Shown here: piece by piece, positions 1 to 11,709 of the stretch | Layout of the letters: each line of letters begins with the position of its first letter | Position numbering within the stretch: position 1 is the stretch's first letter | Assembly (NCBI RefSeq): GCF_029227915.1 | Contig: NC_079875.1 | Span: 26,420,001-26,484,000, forward strand | Source of the DNA: Hydractinia symbiolongicarpus | Lineage: Eukaryota > Cnidaria > Hydrozoa > Anthoathecata > Hydractiniidae | Reading direction: 5' to 3' | DNA: 64,000 bases | Program-made: the position numbers and the translations under genes | Notes under the pieces: generated by a model | Told to the model about the DNA's origin: nothing | The model's database searches: none | The model's input: only the letters and a program-made list of their open reading frames with translations

Positions 1-529
1 TTATTTTCTTAATCTTGAAATGTCGAGTTTGACAACAAATAATTTTTTTTACAATTCGCATGTTTTTTTACCCGACAAATTTAAGAATATAACTTGATAA
101 ACGTTTTTATGGATTTTAAATCAGAAGTTATTATCGTAGAACTTTTCAGACATTGGAGAAATGTTTGGTCTTGGGTACAAAGTGGGTATAGTCCCTGAAC
201 TGAAGCAGAGAAATCCTTAGGAGTAAACACTTGCTGCCCAGGGTTCTATGATATATCTATGATATCTATAATATATCTTGATATATTTTCCCCATTGGCA
301 AGTGAAATACTAGTCAAAATAGAGCATGTTAACATGTTAGCAACCAGAAACTAAATCCGAAATTTATGTAAATGCTTCTCTTTCGCTTTTTTAGTCCGCT
401 ATGATATTGCTGGCAAAAAGTCGGTTTTGGTTAGAATTTTGACGTAAGTCAAAGCACACTAAGATTTCGAAGCAACTTGCCCAGAAATTTCTGGTACTTC
501 TTTTTAAATATAAATATGTCGTCTCTTAC
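1..529. other. AT-rich non-coding stretch, presumed GGT intron
   Basis: No exon could be recognised. It lies downstream, on the minus strand, of the last visible gamma-glutamyltransferase exon, so it is probably intron. A short run of repeated TATCTATGATAT-like sequence sits near 245-290. Confidence 0.4.
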
Positions 530-3500
530 TTCAATCCAGGATCCGCCATGATTGCTTTCTTTGTAGAACTTGATAATTTCGAAGCCATATGCTTTCCGAT
601 CGTGATACCTGCTTCAGCCAGCTTGATTGATGGTTCAAATAATTGAGACCAAGGTAATTTTCCATACCTTTCATGAACTAACTTTAAACCTCTAATCTCT
701 CCAGGAACGCCGACTGCTAATCCACCTTAAAATAAAATTCTGAGGGTTGTGCAATATAGCTTTTAGTGTTATAACAACGTCAGATTTTGAAACCAAAAAA
801 CATAAAGAAAACGTCGTTTTTGTGGACAAATTTATTCCAGAAGAAACCGCTATTCTAAAAAACAACAAATTTTTCAGTCATATTTTTTTTACAAAGCTTT
901 TGATCCTTAATTTCAATTGTTTGTTGCGATGTTGTCTGATGTATAAGTATCATTAACAGACGATTAAATAGGGTCTCACACAAAGCCCACAAAAAAGGTA
1001 AAGTTATATGTGTATACAGAGAGTTTTACAGAACTTGCTGACAAGGGTTATTTCTGTAGTTAAGATTTGAAAGATTTGGACATGCTTACAAAAATACCCG
1101 AAAGTTAAAAAAAATTAAGCTGAAAGATCAGTGAAATGGTATGGTATGAAGTTTATGTTACTCAAAAGTGCTAAAATTAAAAGTGTTTTAAACCTGTCGC
1201 TCTGAAATTTTTGTTGAAAAGATGCATGCATTAAATATTGCGACTTTTATAAGTTTCAGTTGCCTTCAGGAAAGCTGATTTTTTTAAACAACTTCTTTTG
1301 TCACGGTCATTTATCAAGGGTAACCCGGCCACAAAACCGACCTGAATAAAGTTAAATTACTCTGTACATACCTACTTTTGCGGCGTTTTTGTCATGAGCA
1401 TAAGAGTTTGCATGTAAGCCAGCTGGACCAGTTTCTCTATAGTCAAACACTGTAGTTTTCCTCTTTGCTTTATCGTACAGTGTCATAAAACCTCCACCAC
1501 TGATACCAGTAGAGTGCAGATTTACCACTCCTACGCAAATTAAACTTGCAATAGCAGCATCTACAGCATGCCCTCCTGCTTTTAACATTTCCAAACCAAT
1601 CTTGAGAGATATGTTATGTGGCATGCAGGTTGACGTTATGAATTATATACGATTGTTAAAACTAATTGCATTTAATGCATTAGTGAGAGTTTTTTGAACT
1701 AATGTTGCGGCTATGATGTGAAGAATAGACAGCAACATTAGAAGAATAAAGGTAGGTTTACATACGACTGCATTTTCCGCTCGAGCGGAAAAATCTCAAG
1801 AGTTTTTTCCACAAGCATGTGCAATGAAGTAGAATGACCGCTGACCCGACGTGAAAAGATGCTCCCCAGCTACTCTGAAAAAGTTTAACTCATTCAAATT
1901 TTTCAGCGCGTATTTTTCTCAAGCTTTTCGGCCAATGAAATTTGAGAAAAATGTAAACATTGCGTAATCCTTTTAGTGAAATAAATATCAAGATGGCAGA
2001 GAGACGTACTTTTGAAAGCTCACAAGGAAAACTTTACTCGATAGGCTCAATTTTATAATCGCTCACAAACTAACGAAGCCAGTATAGCAGAAGAAGGAGA
2101 TATAGTGAACGAGGATGTACAGAGACGAAGCAACGACTTTGTAACCAGAGGTTAAAATTTGATAAATTTACGAACAGGATCAATCAGGATACAACAACAG
2201 AATCAACAGTCATCACGACAAGATGAGAATGATATTGTAACTGACTTCTCACAAGTATCAGGAGAAAACACTGTGGCCAATTATGACGTTGAAATCTTCA
2301 TAAACGAGATGGAAGGTTTCCCATGCTTATAGAATACTTCAACCAGGTCACACCATGACCAAAACATGAGAAAGACAGCATGGCAACAACTGGCAACAAA
2401 GTTTGGAAAACCAGGTTAGAGTATTATCGTACATTGAACACTCGATATAAACCCTAAGCAGACACAGAACAATTTATCAACAATTATTGCATTAGGTTAG
2501 CTAGCTATATTTTTAAATGCTGTTTTTCAATCAAACTATCTAGATACACTTAAAGATTTATTTATTTTAGTTGAATTCCTGAAATCGCAGTGGAAAAACC
2601 TGCGTGATAACCTAAAGCGATGCTTGGTAAGGCGTGCAGAATTGACACGATCTGGTGCAACAGCACATACATTGCCGAAATGTAAATATTTCTCACAGTT
2701 GCAGTTCGTACAAGACAAAGTCACGAATAAAGAGACTTCTAGTAATGTTTCTATGTCCCCACCTTCACCAATCACAAGTGATGGCATGATGACCCCTAGT
2801 TCAAGCCTTTCGTAAAATGATGAAGAAGAAAACTTGGATAGTACTAGTAGCTGCATTGAACCTATTCCAAAGAAGACCCCGCGTACAAGCTGCAACTGAA
2901 ATGGACATTCAATTTTTAAAAACATTGGAGGACATAAATTCAACGACTAGGGCTGCCCTACTTCCAAACGATGCAGAAGACGACGAAGATATGCTTTTTG
3001 CCAAAAGTATTGTGCCAACATTAAGAAAATTAGCAGCTCGAAAGAATAAAATTGCTAAGCTTAAAATTCAAACATTGCTGTTTGAGCTGGAGTTTGATGA
3101 AAAGAAAATCTTTTTTTTAACATATATTTTTATAGTATTTTCAACATTTTTACTTGTATATGTATTACACACTTTTTAGATAATAGAAGTTACATTATTG
3201 TAAATATTTTTATAAAAGAGAGTTACCTTCTTGTGTTATATGTTGATTCTTTAATTGGCTTTTCTCTCCTTACTTCAGACATGTCTAAAAATAACTTTAA
3301 AAATAATTTAAGAGCAAAGATGTCGATTTTTTAGGAATCACTAAACCAAAAAGCATAATCGTTATAAAAAGTGTGTATCTAGTGGCATATTTCAAAAAAA
3401 ATATATAGTTATATATTTCCATATTTTTTTTCTTGTATATAGTTATATATAGTTGCAAATAATTTTGTTGGTTTGCACTTGGGTCTATCGTTCTGGATAC

Positions 3501-5485
3501 ATAGTCCCACTGCCAACCTACAGCTCCTTCTTGTGTGGTAAAATAATCTTTATAATCCTCGCGCACATCCTTAGCATTTTTTGTATAGTTGTTTGATCGC
3601 GTAGTACCAATAGGTAAAAAGCCAGTATATCCATTGGTTTCATTCCTCCAGTTTCCAAGCTGTCAGTCCGCGCCATTTTCAGTATCCACAAATCCTGGTG
3701 GACAGTACCTGCACTCACCATGGTTTTCTTGGCTTTTCATTAAAAAGTTGTGTAGAGCAACTACTGCTTTTGTTATTAAATTCACAGTTTCAGCCTGTGC
3801 AATAATGGGACGTCTAAAAATGCGAAACCTTGCTACTGATATGCCAAAACAATTTTCAATTATTCTTCTGGCCCTTGATAAACGGTAGTTAAATATTTTT
3901 TTTTAATGCAAGAATCCACACGAGCGAATGGTTTTAGCATATGTGGTTTTAATTGAAAGGCATCATCAGCCACAAAAACATATGGATATAGCTTATTTCC
4001 TGCATCTTTTATTTTGGCTGGGGGTGGTCTATTAATTGAGTTTGTTTCTATGGCCTGGCCAATTTTGCTGTTTTTTGTTTTGCTCCATCTCTTTGAAGCC
4101 CAGCATCACCAATGTCTATCAACGTAAATTTGTAACGTGCATTGCACACAGCAAGCAACACTATGCTATGTAATTAAAGTAGTCTGAACCACTTCGGGCT
4201 GGTGCTGGCATTACTACATGTTTGCCATCCATTGCCCCTAAACAATGTGGAAAGTTCCATCGGTCTTTGAATCTCTTTCCACTTGCTTTCTGTGTCAGGA
4301 ACATCTAATAATCCATGACTCTGCAATTGATCCCATATTGCTTCGCACGTTTCGCGTATAATGCGACAGACAGTTGGAGGGCTGACTCTATAGCTACTTC
4401 CAATTGTAATGTGAGCATCTCCTGTAGTTAAATACCACAATGTAATGCATAAACGCTCGCTAGGACTTGTAACATCCCTGATTTTAGATGACTTGACGAT
4501 GACAGGGGCTATCCAAGAGAGTAGCTGTTCAAATCTTACTGGTGTCATTCGAAACGATTTAAAGAAATATTCACTATCAAAAAAGAATAAATCTTTGACT
4601 AAAACATTGTACAACCCTTTGGTCCTTCTTTCCTGAAAAAGTCTCCTTATCCACATTCTTTTCTGTTTATGTTTTTAAAGTTCTGCTTCTTTTTACACGG
4701 TGCCACATAAAGTTATAATTAATTTTTAATTTTGTAATAAAACATATCTTCTGTTTACGGTAGCCATTTTAATCTGAATAAGCACGTTTTCTCTTAAGCG
4801 GAAAATTAATTTCCATTCACGTCAATCCCGAGAGAAAAAAGCTCGCGAGCTTTTTCCGCTCAAGCGGAAAATGCAGTCGTATGGAAACCTAACTAAAAAG
4901 TATATACCAAATGCAAAAGGTTTTGTTTACTCATAACCTATAATGCGTTTTTTTTCATAGATCAACAATTCATCAAGTTGCAAGAGAGGAACTTGAACGT
5001 TTCATTCATTTGAAAATACAAAGAATTAAAGTAATTTCTAACTAAGTATAAACCAAAGAATGATTAAAGATTAAATATATATTTAAAAGATATTGAACAT
5101 CCATTTGTTTAATTTTTCGTTGTTGTTTATTACCGCATGTCCTCTTTCTAGTGCCCTTCCCTCTTTAAAGACACAGGCCCGTTTAACAGTTTATGCTGAT
5201 TTGCATACCGTTTGGTTAATATGAAATTCAGTGACACGTGTAAAAACAAGTAAAGTATTGAATTCTTTTTTTATGTTAAAATACTTCTTATAGGGTTATT
5301 GAAGTTTAGAAATAAAACCTACATCTGAACAGTTTTTAGCATCTGTTGCGACAGCACCATTTGTGTAATAGTCCTTTACAGCAGCATAATTGTTTCCATC
5401 GCCGTCGTCATCTTTGCTTAGTGTGACGCCTAAAGTGATGGCGACAGCTACGACGACAATGACAACCACTAGCGCGATTATGATA
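530..5485 (-). CDS. Gamma-glutamyltransferase, N-terminal exons (partial gene)
   Basis: Three minus-strand exons encode the start of a gamma-glutamyltransferase, the membrane enzyme that cleaves the gamma-glutamyl bond of glutathione at the cell surface. Exon 5323-5485 gives a hydrophobic valine/isoleucine-rich anchor, an acidic stretch with KDDDGDG, then the conserved start of the ectodomain ([10 protein letters not shown]). Exon 1372-1600 continues with [20 protein letters not shown] and [10 protein letters not shown], and exon 530-725 gives [19 protein letters not shown]. Splice sites are GTAGGT at 5322, AG before 1600, GTATGT at 1371, AG before 725 and GTAAGA at 529, and the phases agree across both joins. 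The frame stays open upstream of 5485, so the true start may lie further right. The catalytic threonine and the whole small subunit lie beyond the left edge. A Harbinger transposon fills much of the intron 1601-5322. Frames are undamaged, so this is probably a working host gene. Confidence 0.85.
726..1371. other. GGT intron
   Basis: This stretch lies between two phase-matched exons. No coding or repeat structure was recognised; short open frames here have no recognisable family. Confidence 0.6.
1753..1808 (+). repeat. Harbinger left terminal inverted repeat
   Basis: It matches the right end at 4832-4891 with few differences. It contains a perfect 20-bp palindrome at 1773-1792 centred on CTCGAG. 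Confidence 0.8.
1993..3178 (+). pseudogene. Harbinger MADF/BESS DNA-binding protein (broken)
   Basis: This is the second protein of Harbinger elements, which assists the transposase by binding DNA and importing it to the nucleus (family knowledge). The MADF part reads EGFPCL, then a stop where a tryptophan codon is expected, then [20 protein letters not shown] up to a GT donor near 2413. A second exon starts after TTTTAG at 2570 with [22 protein letters not shown]-like tail ([20 protein letters not shown]) lies at about 2985-3045. Breaks seen: stops near 2060 and 2331, a stop at 2814 and a frame change near 2897. The ATG at 1993 is the most upstream plausible start. Confidence 0.7.
3490..4656 (-). 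pseudogene. HARBI1-like DDE transposase (frameshifted)
   Basis: This is the catalytic gene of the Harbinger element. On the minus strand it opens with an N-terminal [17 protein letters not shown] segment, then the helix-turn-helix-like [15 protein letters not shown] and [14 protein letters not shown]. The three acidic residues of the DDE nuclease are all recognisable: AMDGKH near 4218-4237, VADDAF near 3955-3972, and RRIIENCFG near 3843-3866. The tail [11 protein letters not shown] ends near 3490. The frame changes near 4265, again near 4160 and near 3905, and a TGA interrupts near 3680. The catalytic residues survive but the reading frame does not, which suggests a moderately old copy. Confidence 0.85.
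4832..4891 (-). repeat. Harbinger right terminal inverted repeat
   Basis: Inverted partner of 1753-1808. It holds a second perfect palindrome at 4836-4855 centred on CGCG and an imperfect version of the left-end palindrome next to it. Confidence 0.8.
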
Positions 5486-8101
5486 CTATAAGTAAATTTG
5501 AGAACAGTTTCAAAGATCAGCAGCGAAAATGCTTGTTTTTGTGCTTTTTGACACGTGACGTAATCTGGTAAAAACTCTGATAAGTTTTATCACCATTGCT
5601 CAATTCAAAGTTTATTGGTCAAATAACGGATTTCCTGAATAAGAATCAACTAGCCAAGGAAAAAGACATCAGAGATTTGCCCGTCGCTATCAAGCAAGAC
5701 AGTTAACTTTGAACTTGGTGCCACAAGGAATTACATAGCGTTTTATACGTATTTTGATCTTGGTAAATTCACTTAACACCCAAATTTCGAGACGTTTGTG
5801 GGTATAAACATTTCGTTGCTCGGATGTGCTCAAGAATGCCGCTGGCAGATCTTAAAAGCTGGCCAGAAAGGAATGCGTCATAAAATTGAGGAGATTTGAC
5901 GGTAATTTCTTTCATAAACTTTTTCGTTACGTAGTGTATTGGTTTGTACTTGACCATTTTGTGAGCGACATGTGTTCTCATTATTAAGAAATGGCAAGCA
6001 ACACAAAAGATTAAAAATGTGTTTGAGTTTGTGAACCACTGCTTTATGAAGCAGAATCAATGAAAAAAATTTTGTACTTAATTTCTTTTTCAAAACGAAA
6101 TTGGGATAGTTACTTTTTCTCAAAATGAAAGAAAATCCAGTTTTAAAAAAATTAAGATCACTGAAATGTTGACAAGCCAAACCGACTGAACACAAAATAA
6201 TAAGAAAATTTATCAAATTTAGTTTGTTATTTATTGCCTTAAACCCGAGAAAAATGTGCGAAACAAAATAATAATTCAAACTGATAGTGCAAAAATAAAG
6301 TTTACGTTTTTTTATCTTGTTTAACAAGATGGTTTTGACCACAACACTCTACAACTTATAATTTCCGTACCGCTACGCTAGACTCGTAATGTTTCTTGAT
6401 ACACTAGTCTTTTGTGTTAAAAACGGCGAAAAAGAGTATTTTAAACTTCTACAGGCTTAAAGGCTGTAGAAGAAGTTTTTTTAACAACTAGGAAAGCAAG
6501 AAACAAATAAAACTCAAAAACGATTTTAAACATTTTATTTTTATAAAACATAAAAATCAATAGACACAACTATTTATTGTTTAGTTACCTACGAGTTTCG
6601 GCTAGTTTAAAACTTCTTATAAAGAAAACAAATATCTTCATAGAACTTTGAATAGAAATAAAACATCGTCAATGTTCGGAAAATTTGTATTGGCAAATGA
6701 AAATCTGGCTCCATAACCAACTAAACAGAAAATAATGTTTCAAAATTATTTATTTAAAAAAAAATGTTTTTGTATCTTGTTCAACTAGATTTTTTGGCCT
6801 ACAACACAAACCTACTATTGGTCTCCGTATCACTATACTCAAGAATTATACCGATTCGTAGTTCACCAGTCTCGGTGGTATAAAGAGACACAAACATGGA
6901 GCCTATTTCAAAGTCTTAGCAGCTTAAAGCCGTGGAACAAATAATCAAAAAAATATATAGCATGAATAAACAAAACTCACTGCTTCTTTTCCATTTTTAC
7001 TATGTTTACACACTTCTGCTTCTGTCTGCCAGAAAAAAAGAGATGACTATCTTGGTTAACGTTTAAAGAATGTGCTGATCAAAACAAACCTAGCAACGAC
7101 TCGCTTTCCCAACCGTTAACTTATATTAATATTTTCTACATATTGAATTTGTGAATACAATGAAAATAAAATAAATAGAGAAACAAAATTCCAGCTGGGT
7201 TTAACACATCATTGTAAATCCATTAAGATAACCTTTTAGTATGGCATCTTTTTATTTTTAATACATTAATGATGAGTGCGTCACGTGCACATCCGGTAGT
7301 ACACACAGATATTTTTATTAAATTTTATTTTTGTTTATGTTTTGTTTTTACATGTCAAACGGTGTAATGTACTTGCGGAAAAAGTAAAGCTGTTAGTCAA
7401 TATAAATGGAAGAAAATTTAATCGCTTTAAAATGGCCTTGAATATTTTAGGTGTTTTCCATGTCAACAGAAACATGTCACCAGAAAAGGCACTTTTAATA
7501 AATTTTAATAAATAAAAGGGGGCATGTTCACCACACTGCCTACTGTCTCCTAACGGTGCCGCACTATCCTTATTTTTCCCAAAGATTTCAGCTTGGAAGT
7601 TTTTTAATCAAATTCATTTTGTTTTTTTCAAAAACTTACTCAAACTTGTTCAATTAAAGAATAATATTTTTTCTGTCTCATCCTGGCATTCACTAAAATT
7701 AGTTTGAAGACTTACACTATACATTTAGTGAGTGCTATTCGTTAGATAAACAATTTCGCCATTGACAATTGTGCAAATCAACTTGTATGTTATGGTTACC
7801 TCTCTCTTATCAGTCTGTAAGAAAAATAACTCAACAAAAACAAAAGTTAACAATGTGATAAATTTTTTCCATTCCAAAATTATAATTTTTAACCACTTTT
7901 CAAATGTAATCCACAACAAAAATATTAAAATAGTATTTTTTGAGCACGTAGTTAAGGCCCTGATAGACGATAACATTTTGGGTAACATTTTCTGCAACAT
8001 TTTCAAAAGTGGTCACATGACTAATATGCTTGAGAATATGTTGAAGATTAATACACGACAAGTTTTACTTAAACATAGCGTCTCAATAGGGAAGTTTCAA
8101 A
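5486..8101. other. Non-coding region upstream of GGT exon, with a diverged duplication
   Basis: No gene is supported; the short open frames here are AT-rich with no recognisable motifs. The stretch 6230-6480 resembles 6665-6935: both have ATCTTGTT(T/C)AAC, then ACAACAC, CCGTA(C/T)C and CACTA...AGTCT, then a CTTAAAG block, in the same order. This is a degenerate direct duplication. The promoter or first exons of the gamma-glutamyltransferase may lie here but could not be pinned down. Confidence 0.4.
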
Positions 8102-8248
8102 ATGGGAGATAAACAAATAGCAGAAAATGAGTTAACTTACACGAATTTGGCTTGTTCAGTTGCAATGCGTCTTCAAGGAAACGAGGAAACGATGAAAAAC
8201 AGAAAAACATGGATACCACAGTTCTTCCAAAATCGAAATGATTATTGA
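8102..8248 (+). other. Possible Harbinger-like N-terminal relic
   Basis: A 48-codon open frame starts at an ATG and ends with TWIPQFFQNRNDY before a stop. This faintly resembles the N-terminal W-(I/V)-x-P-x-x-x-x-R segment of Harbinger transposases. It is preceded at about 7955-8010 by repeated ACATTTTxxGxAACATTTTC sequence that could be an old transposon end. No matching right end was found. Weak. Confidence 0.2.
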
Positions 8249-10250
8249 GGCCATGCTGTTACAGTAAATGCATTATTTGACGAATCAAGGTCTTCCAGAT
8301 TACTTTATGTAGGCTAGACAACGAAAATAAATAAAAATTTCAGGGTGTCAAAAATTTTTATGTCGGCATATAAATAAAGACTAAGTCTTTATCGTAGTTA
8401 TGACCAACCACAATATTTCTTTCATGTTTGAGTCTCTTTTCTACAACGCGATGATGAGATGGCGCCAAATATTCATTAAACAACAAATTGAACGTGCAAA
8501 ATGGAGGCCTCATATTTATATTTCTAGATTTTTTTCACTCACAAATTTGTTCAGTAAGTGCAGTAGTAAAAAAAATAAAAATATATACGTCACTAGCCAG
8601 GAGAAACAGCAAAAATTTTCTTACCACCGGAATATTTTAGGTGGGAAAAAATACAAACAATTTTTCTGCAGTCAGAATTACAACCGCGCTTTTTGATTGG
8701 TTATTTCTATTGTTCTTTACTCACGTGGTCAATATCAGGAAATCCTTTGTTTGGAGCGTGCATGGCTATACTCACCCGAACAAATATAATTAATTCTTGC
8801 ATTATTAAGAGGGTAAGATGTGACCACGTCGACTTTGTGTTAATTGGTTGATTATAATTCAAGGTTTGCTATGAGGTGGATTCGATTTTTAGGGCTTTAC
8901 CTTGACATGTGTTTGCGTCTAATCTTTCGTTTGATAGAAAGTGAATTTGATATGCTCAAAGAATGCTTAGTTAACTCGGCTAGTTCGTCACATGTTGTCA
9001 TTTTTGCTATTTTGATCTTTAACTTTCTCTTCTTTCATTATTTTATGCGTGTTGACCCGTGACCATCACTATAAAGAGAAATATATTTCATTGTATTTTA
9101 ATTCAGTCACATATGGTAAATATGTAAAAAAAACTAAAAATAATTCACAAAGATATAAACAAAACTGGTATTTATAAGAGAGCTTGTTGATAAGACAATT
9201 TTAACCTGTATCTGTTATATAATGGCGAAAAAAATATCTATCTGTCAGACTGTTTTATATTGTGGGTCTAGTGTGTTGTCGTTCTGCAAAGTTTTAGGTG
9301 AAAATACTGTTTTTTTACGTGAAAATACAAATTTTTGTAAAGGCTGTTTTACATTACAGCAATATATTGCTTTAATATGAAACGGCCTCAACTCTACGAA
9401 CAATATATATATCAAAACATTCTTAGTCTTTGTTTCCGGAATTTCTTTGTTATGATGGCTGTAACATTTAAATTGATTTATTAAAGAGCAGATCATGGCA
9501 GCCGGCGTGGTCTTCAAGATTAACACAGTAATCACGAACTTTTATTCAGCAGGTCGCAGTTCGCCTCTTTTCTAAGATACGAAGATGTATTTTACGCATG
9601 GCATTGTACAGACACACTTGGCGTCCAAAATTTCAATCAACTAGAATGTCTCTTTGTTATTCCATTTTCTTTATTTTTCTGCATTCTTTGATGGTCTTTC
9701 ACGGTTACGTCTGTCTTCTCCTTCCACCTCGTTCCAGGTTTCACTGACCACACCAGAAAAACAAAATAAACAGAGAAAAATGAAATAAAACAGCACAAGG
9801 TTAAAGGCATCAAAAATACAAAATGGCACCGCTGTTCATTTTGCTACTCCAAATAAAATCGCTGTTTTATTTTTGCGTTTCCTCCGACTCGAATTTGACA
9901 ACCGCCTCCTTTGCTATAATTAAACCCTACGTTGCTGCAAATAGTTATTTACAAACAACTCTTCTGACATATTTATAAACCAAAAATTATTGTTGGCTTT
10001 AATTATTATTAACTGCACTGCTTTTTTCTAAAATTAAAATTGTCTAAGAAACTTGCTAGATACTGGAATGAATAACAAGACTGTGGAATAAAGTAATGCA
10101 GAACTAATCTTTGCCAATTTGTCTCGTAAAGTATTCGCTCAATTAATATAGCTGTATAGTTTAAGTTACAAGATTATTATTTATTTATTATGTAATAATT
10201 ATTTTTTATTTTATTTTTTTAATTTATTCAAGGTCGCCCGACTTAAATTG
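8249..10250. other. AT-rich region with no recognised gene
   Basis: Several short open frames occur on both strands, but none shows a known motif, splice context or unusual composition. Confidence 0.4.
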
Positions 10251-10515
10251 CAGCGCAAAGCAATGCTTCAATTTTCAAAGCAGGGTGCTGACTTGCCGTA
10301 ATGAGACAAAAAAAATCATAATTATCATCGAGAACGATGGTACACGCATATATGCACAGGCAAGAAATATAAACGACAGACCGTGGTCTGTTCTCACCTG
10401 TCAACTAATCTACATAATATGCCTTCTCGGCAAGTCAGCATCCTTGTATTGTACTCCTCTATGCATTATAGAGTTTGGTATATAAGCAATAAAGTTATCG
10501 TTATTGTTATTGTTC
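10250..10515 (+). mobile_element. Possible 3' end of a non-LTR retrotransposon
   Basis: The stretch ends GCAATAAAGTTATC followed by repeated GTTATT, the kind of short tandem tail that closes many CR1/L2/RTE-like elements. No reverse transcriptase is attached, so if it is an element it is heavily 5' truncated. Confidence 0.3.
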
Positions 10516-11709
10516 ATGTAAAACATGTACATATTAGCTAGCTAGATAACTACGATTTTTAAAACTGCATGAAAATAACAACAAATTACATGACCCCCCC
10601 CCCCCTTATACAGCTTGGTTGCTATATAGCTAGCTAGCTTTTTTTGTTAAATATTAAGCGAAAATCTAGCTAGTTAACTATAGCAACAAATCTTACTGAG
10701 AATCTTTTTCAAGTTCCCATTACCTTCAGCCTTTTTGTGTCCGTTTGATTAAGAATTTATGCGTGCTTTGAGAAAAATTGGATTTAATACGCGCAAACTT
10801 TGTTCCCAGACATTCTACCTTTCCAAAAATTCGGCAGAAGAGTACGCGCTGGGTTAAATGCGGTCCAATAAATGAATAAAAATGATAGCCTTCGCAACGA
10901 ATGTTTTCAAAAGTTCGGCAAATTACTATTTTTAGATATACACTTCCCTCTCAAACCTTCTTGATAGGAGACGCGGGGGAGTTCGGTGGACAACCGAAAT
11001 AAAATTAGATTTATTGTGTTTTAGGTAAAAATCTTTTTCTGGTTGTGAATTCCTTAAACATTGCGTAAAATTTGCGTAAAACAACGTTGTTACAAGGATT
11101 ATTTATCGTTGGGTTAACACGCCCAAAACAATAACGCACTCCTGTCCCCAGGGTTTTTTGCGGAGCAAAGCGGCAGCGAACAGAGCGTAGCGAAGTCGAT
11201 TTCCTCGTTAATTAGCCAAATATAAGGAACCGTGAAGGGTGTATAGGTTTTCCACACAAAAATAATGTCACTTTGCTAGTCTGAATTTTTTTTTTTTTAA
11301 CTGGAGGAGCACTTAATGGAGCTACAACTATGCTACAGATCGGTGAAAAAATCTTTAATTCACTATTCCCCAAAAACATTTTAAGAAGCTGTTCTTAATC
11401 TATTTTTGAAATAAACACAGAGAACAATATAAAGTATTTAATGCATACCTGACTGCATTAGCAACACAAATTTTGTATTTCATTTTTAAGTCAGGAATAC
11501 TGTTTGGTTGATAATGGCTGAGAACAGTTAAATACTTGACAGTCACGCTGTCATCCTTTATTCTTTTGAAAATAAGCAAATTATCTTTCAAATAATCAGA
11601 TGAATCAACTTTTTTTGACAATTGATTTAGAATTTAACATATCATTGAGAAAAAATTAAATAACATTGCATCTCTTCCAGTACATAAACCTGAAATTTAA
11701 CAATGACAA
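10516..11709. other. Non-coding region
   Basis: No gene was recognised. It includes a run of C near 10593-10605, and at about 11148-11212 a CCTGTCCCCAGGG motif like the ends of the 16166-20225 element, followed by repeated (G)AGCG(A/T)AGCG. Confidence 0.4.

Larger units (their letters stand above)
1753..4891. mobile_element. PIF/Harbinger DNA transposon, decayed autonomous copy
   Basis: The ends are inverted repeats of roughly 55 bp. The left starts TAGGTTTACATACGACTGCA at 1753, and the right, read on the minus strand from 4891, starts TAGGTTTCCATACGACTGCA. Between them lie the two genes expected of this superfamily: a MADF/BESS (Myb-like) DNA-binding protein on plus and a HARBI1-type DDE transposase on minus, in convergent order. 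I could not see a clean three-base target duplication, so the exact outer base is uncertain. Both genes carry stops and frameshifts, so the copy is not autonomous now. It lies wholly inside an intron of the gamma-glutamyltransferase gene. Confidence 0.85.

Noticed and set aside
5878-6342. 154-codon minus-strand frame
   Set aside because: Composition is dominated by Leu/Phe/Lys/Asn as expected from AT-rich DNA, no motif, and it overlaps a degenerate direct duplication.
8400-9062. Two plus-strand frames of 98 and 72 codons
   Set aside because: No recognisable domain, splice context or codon bias; probably chance.
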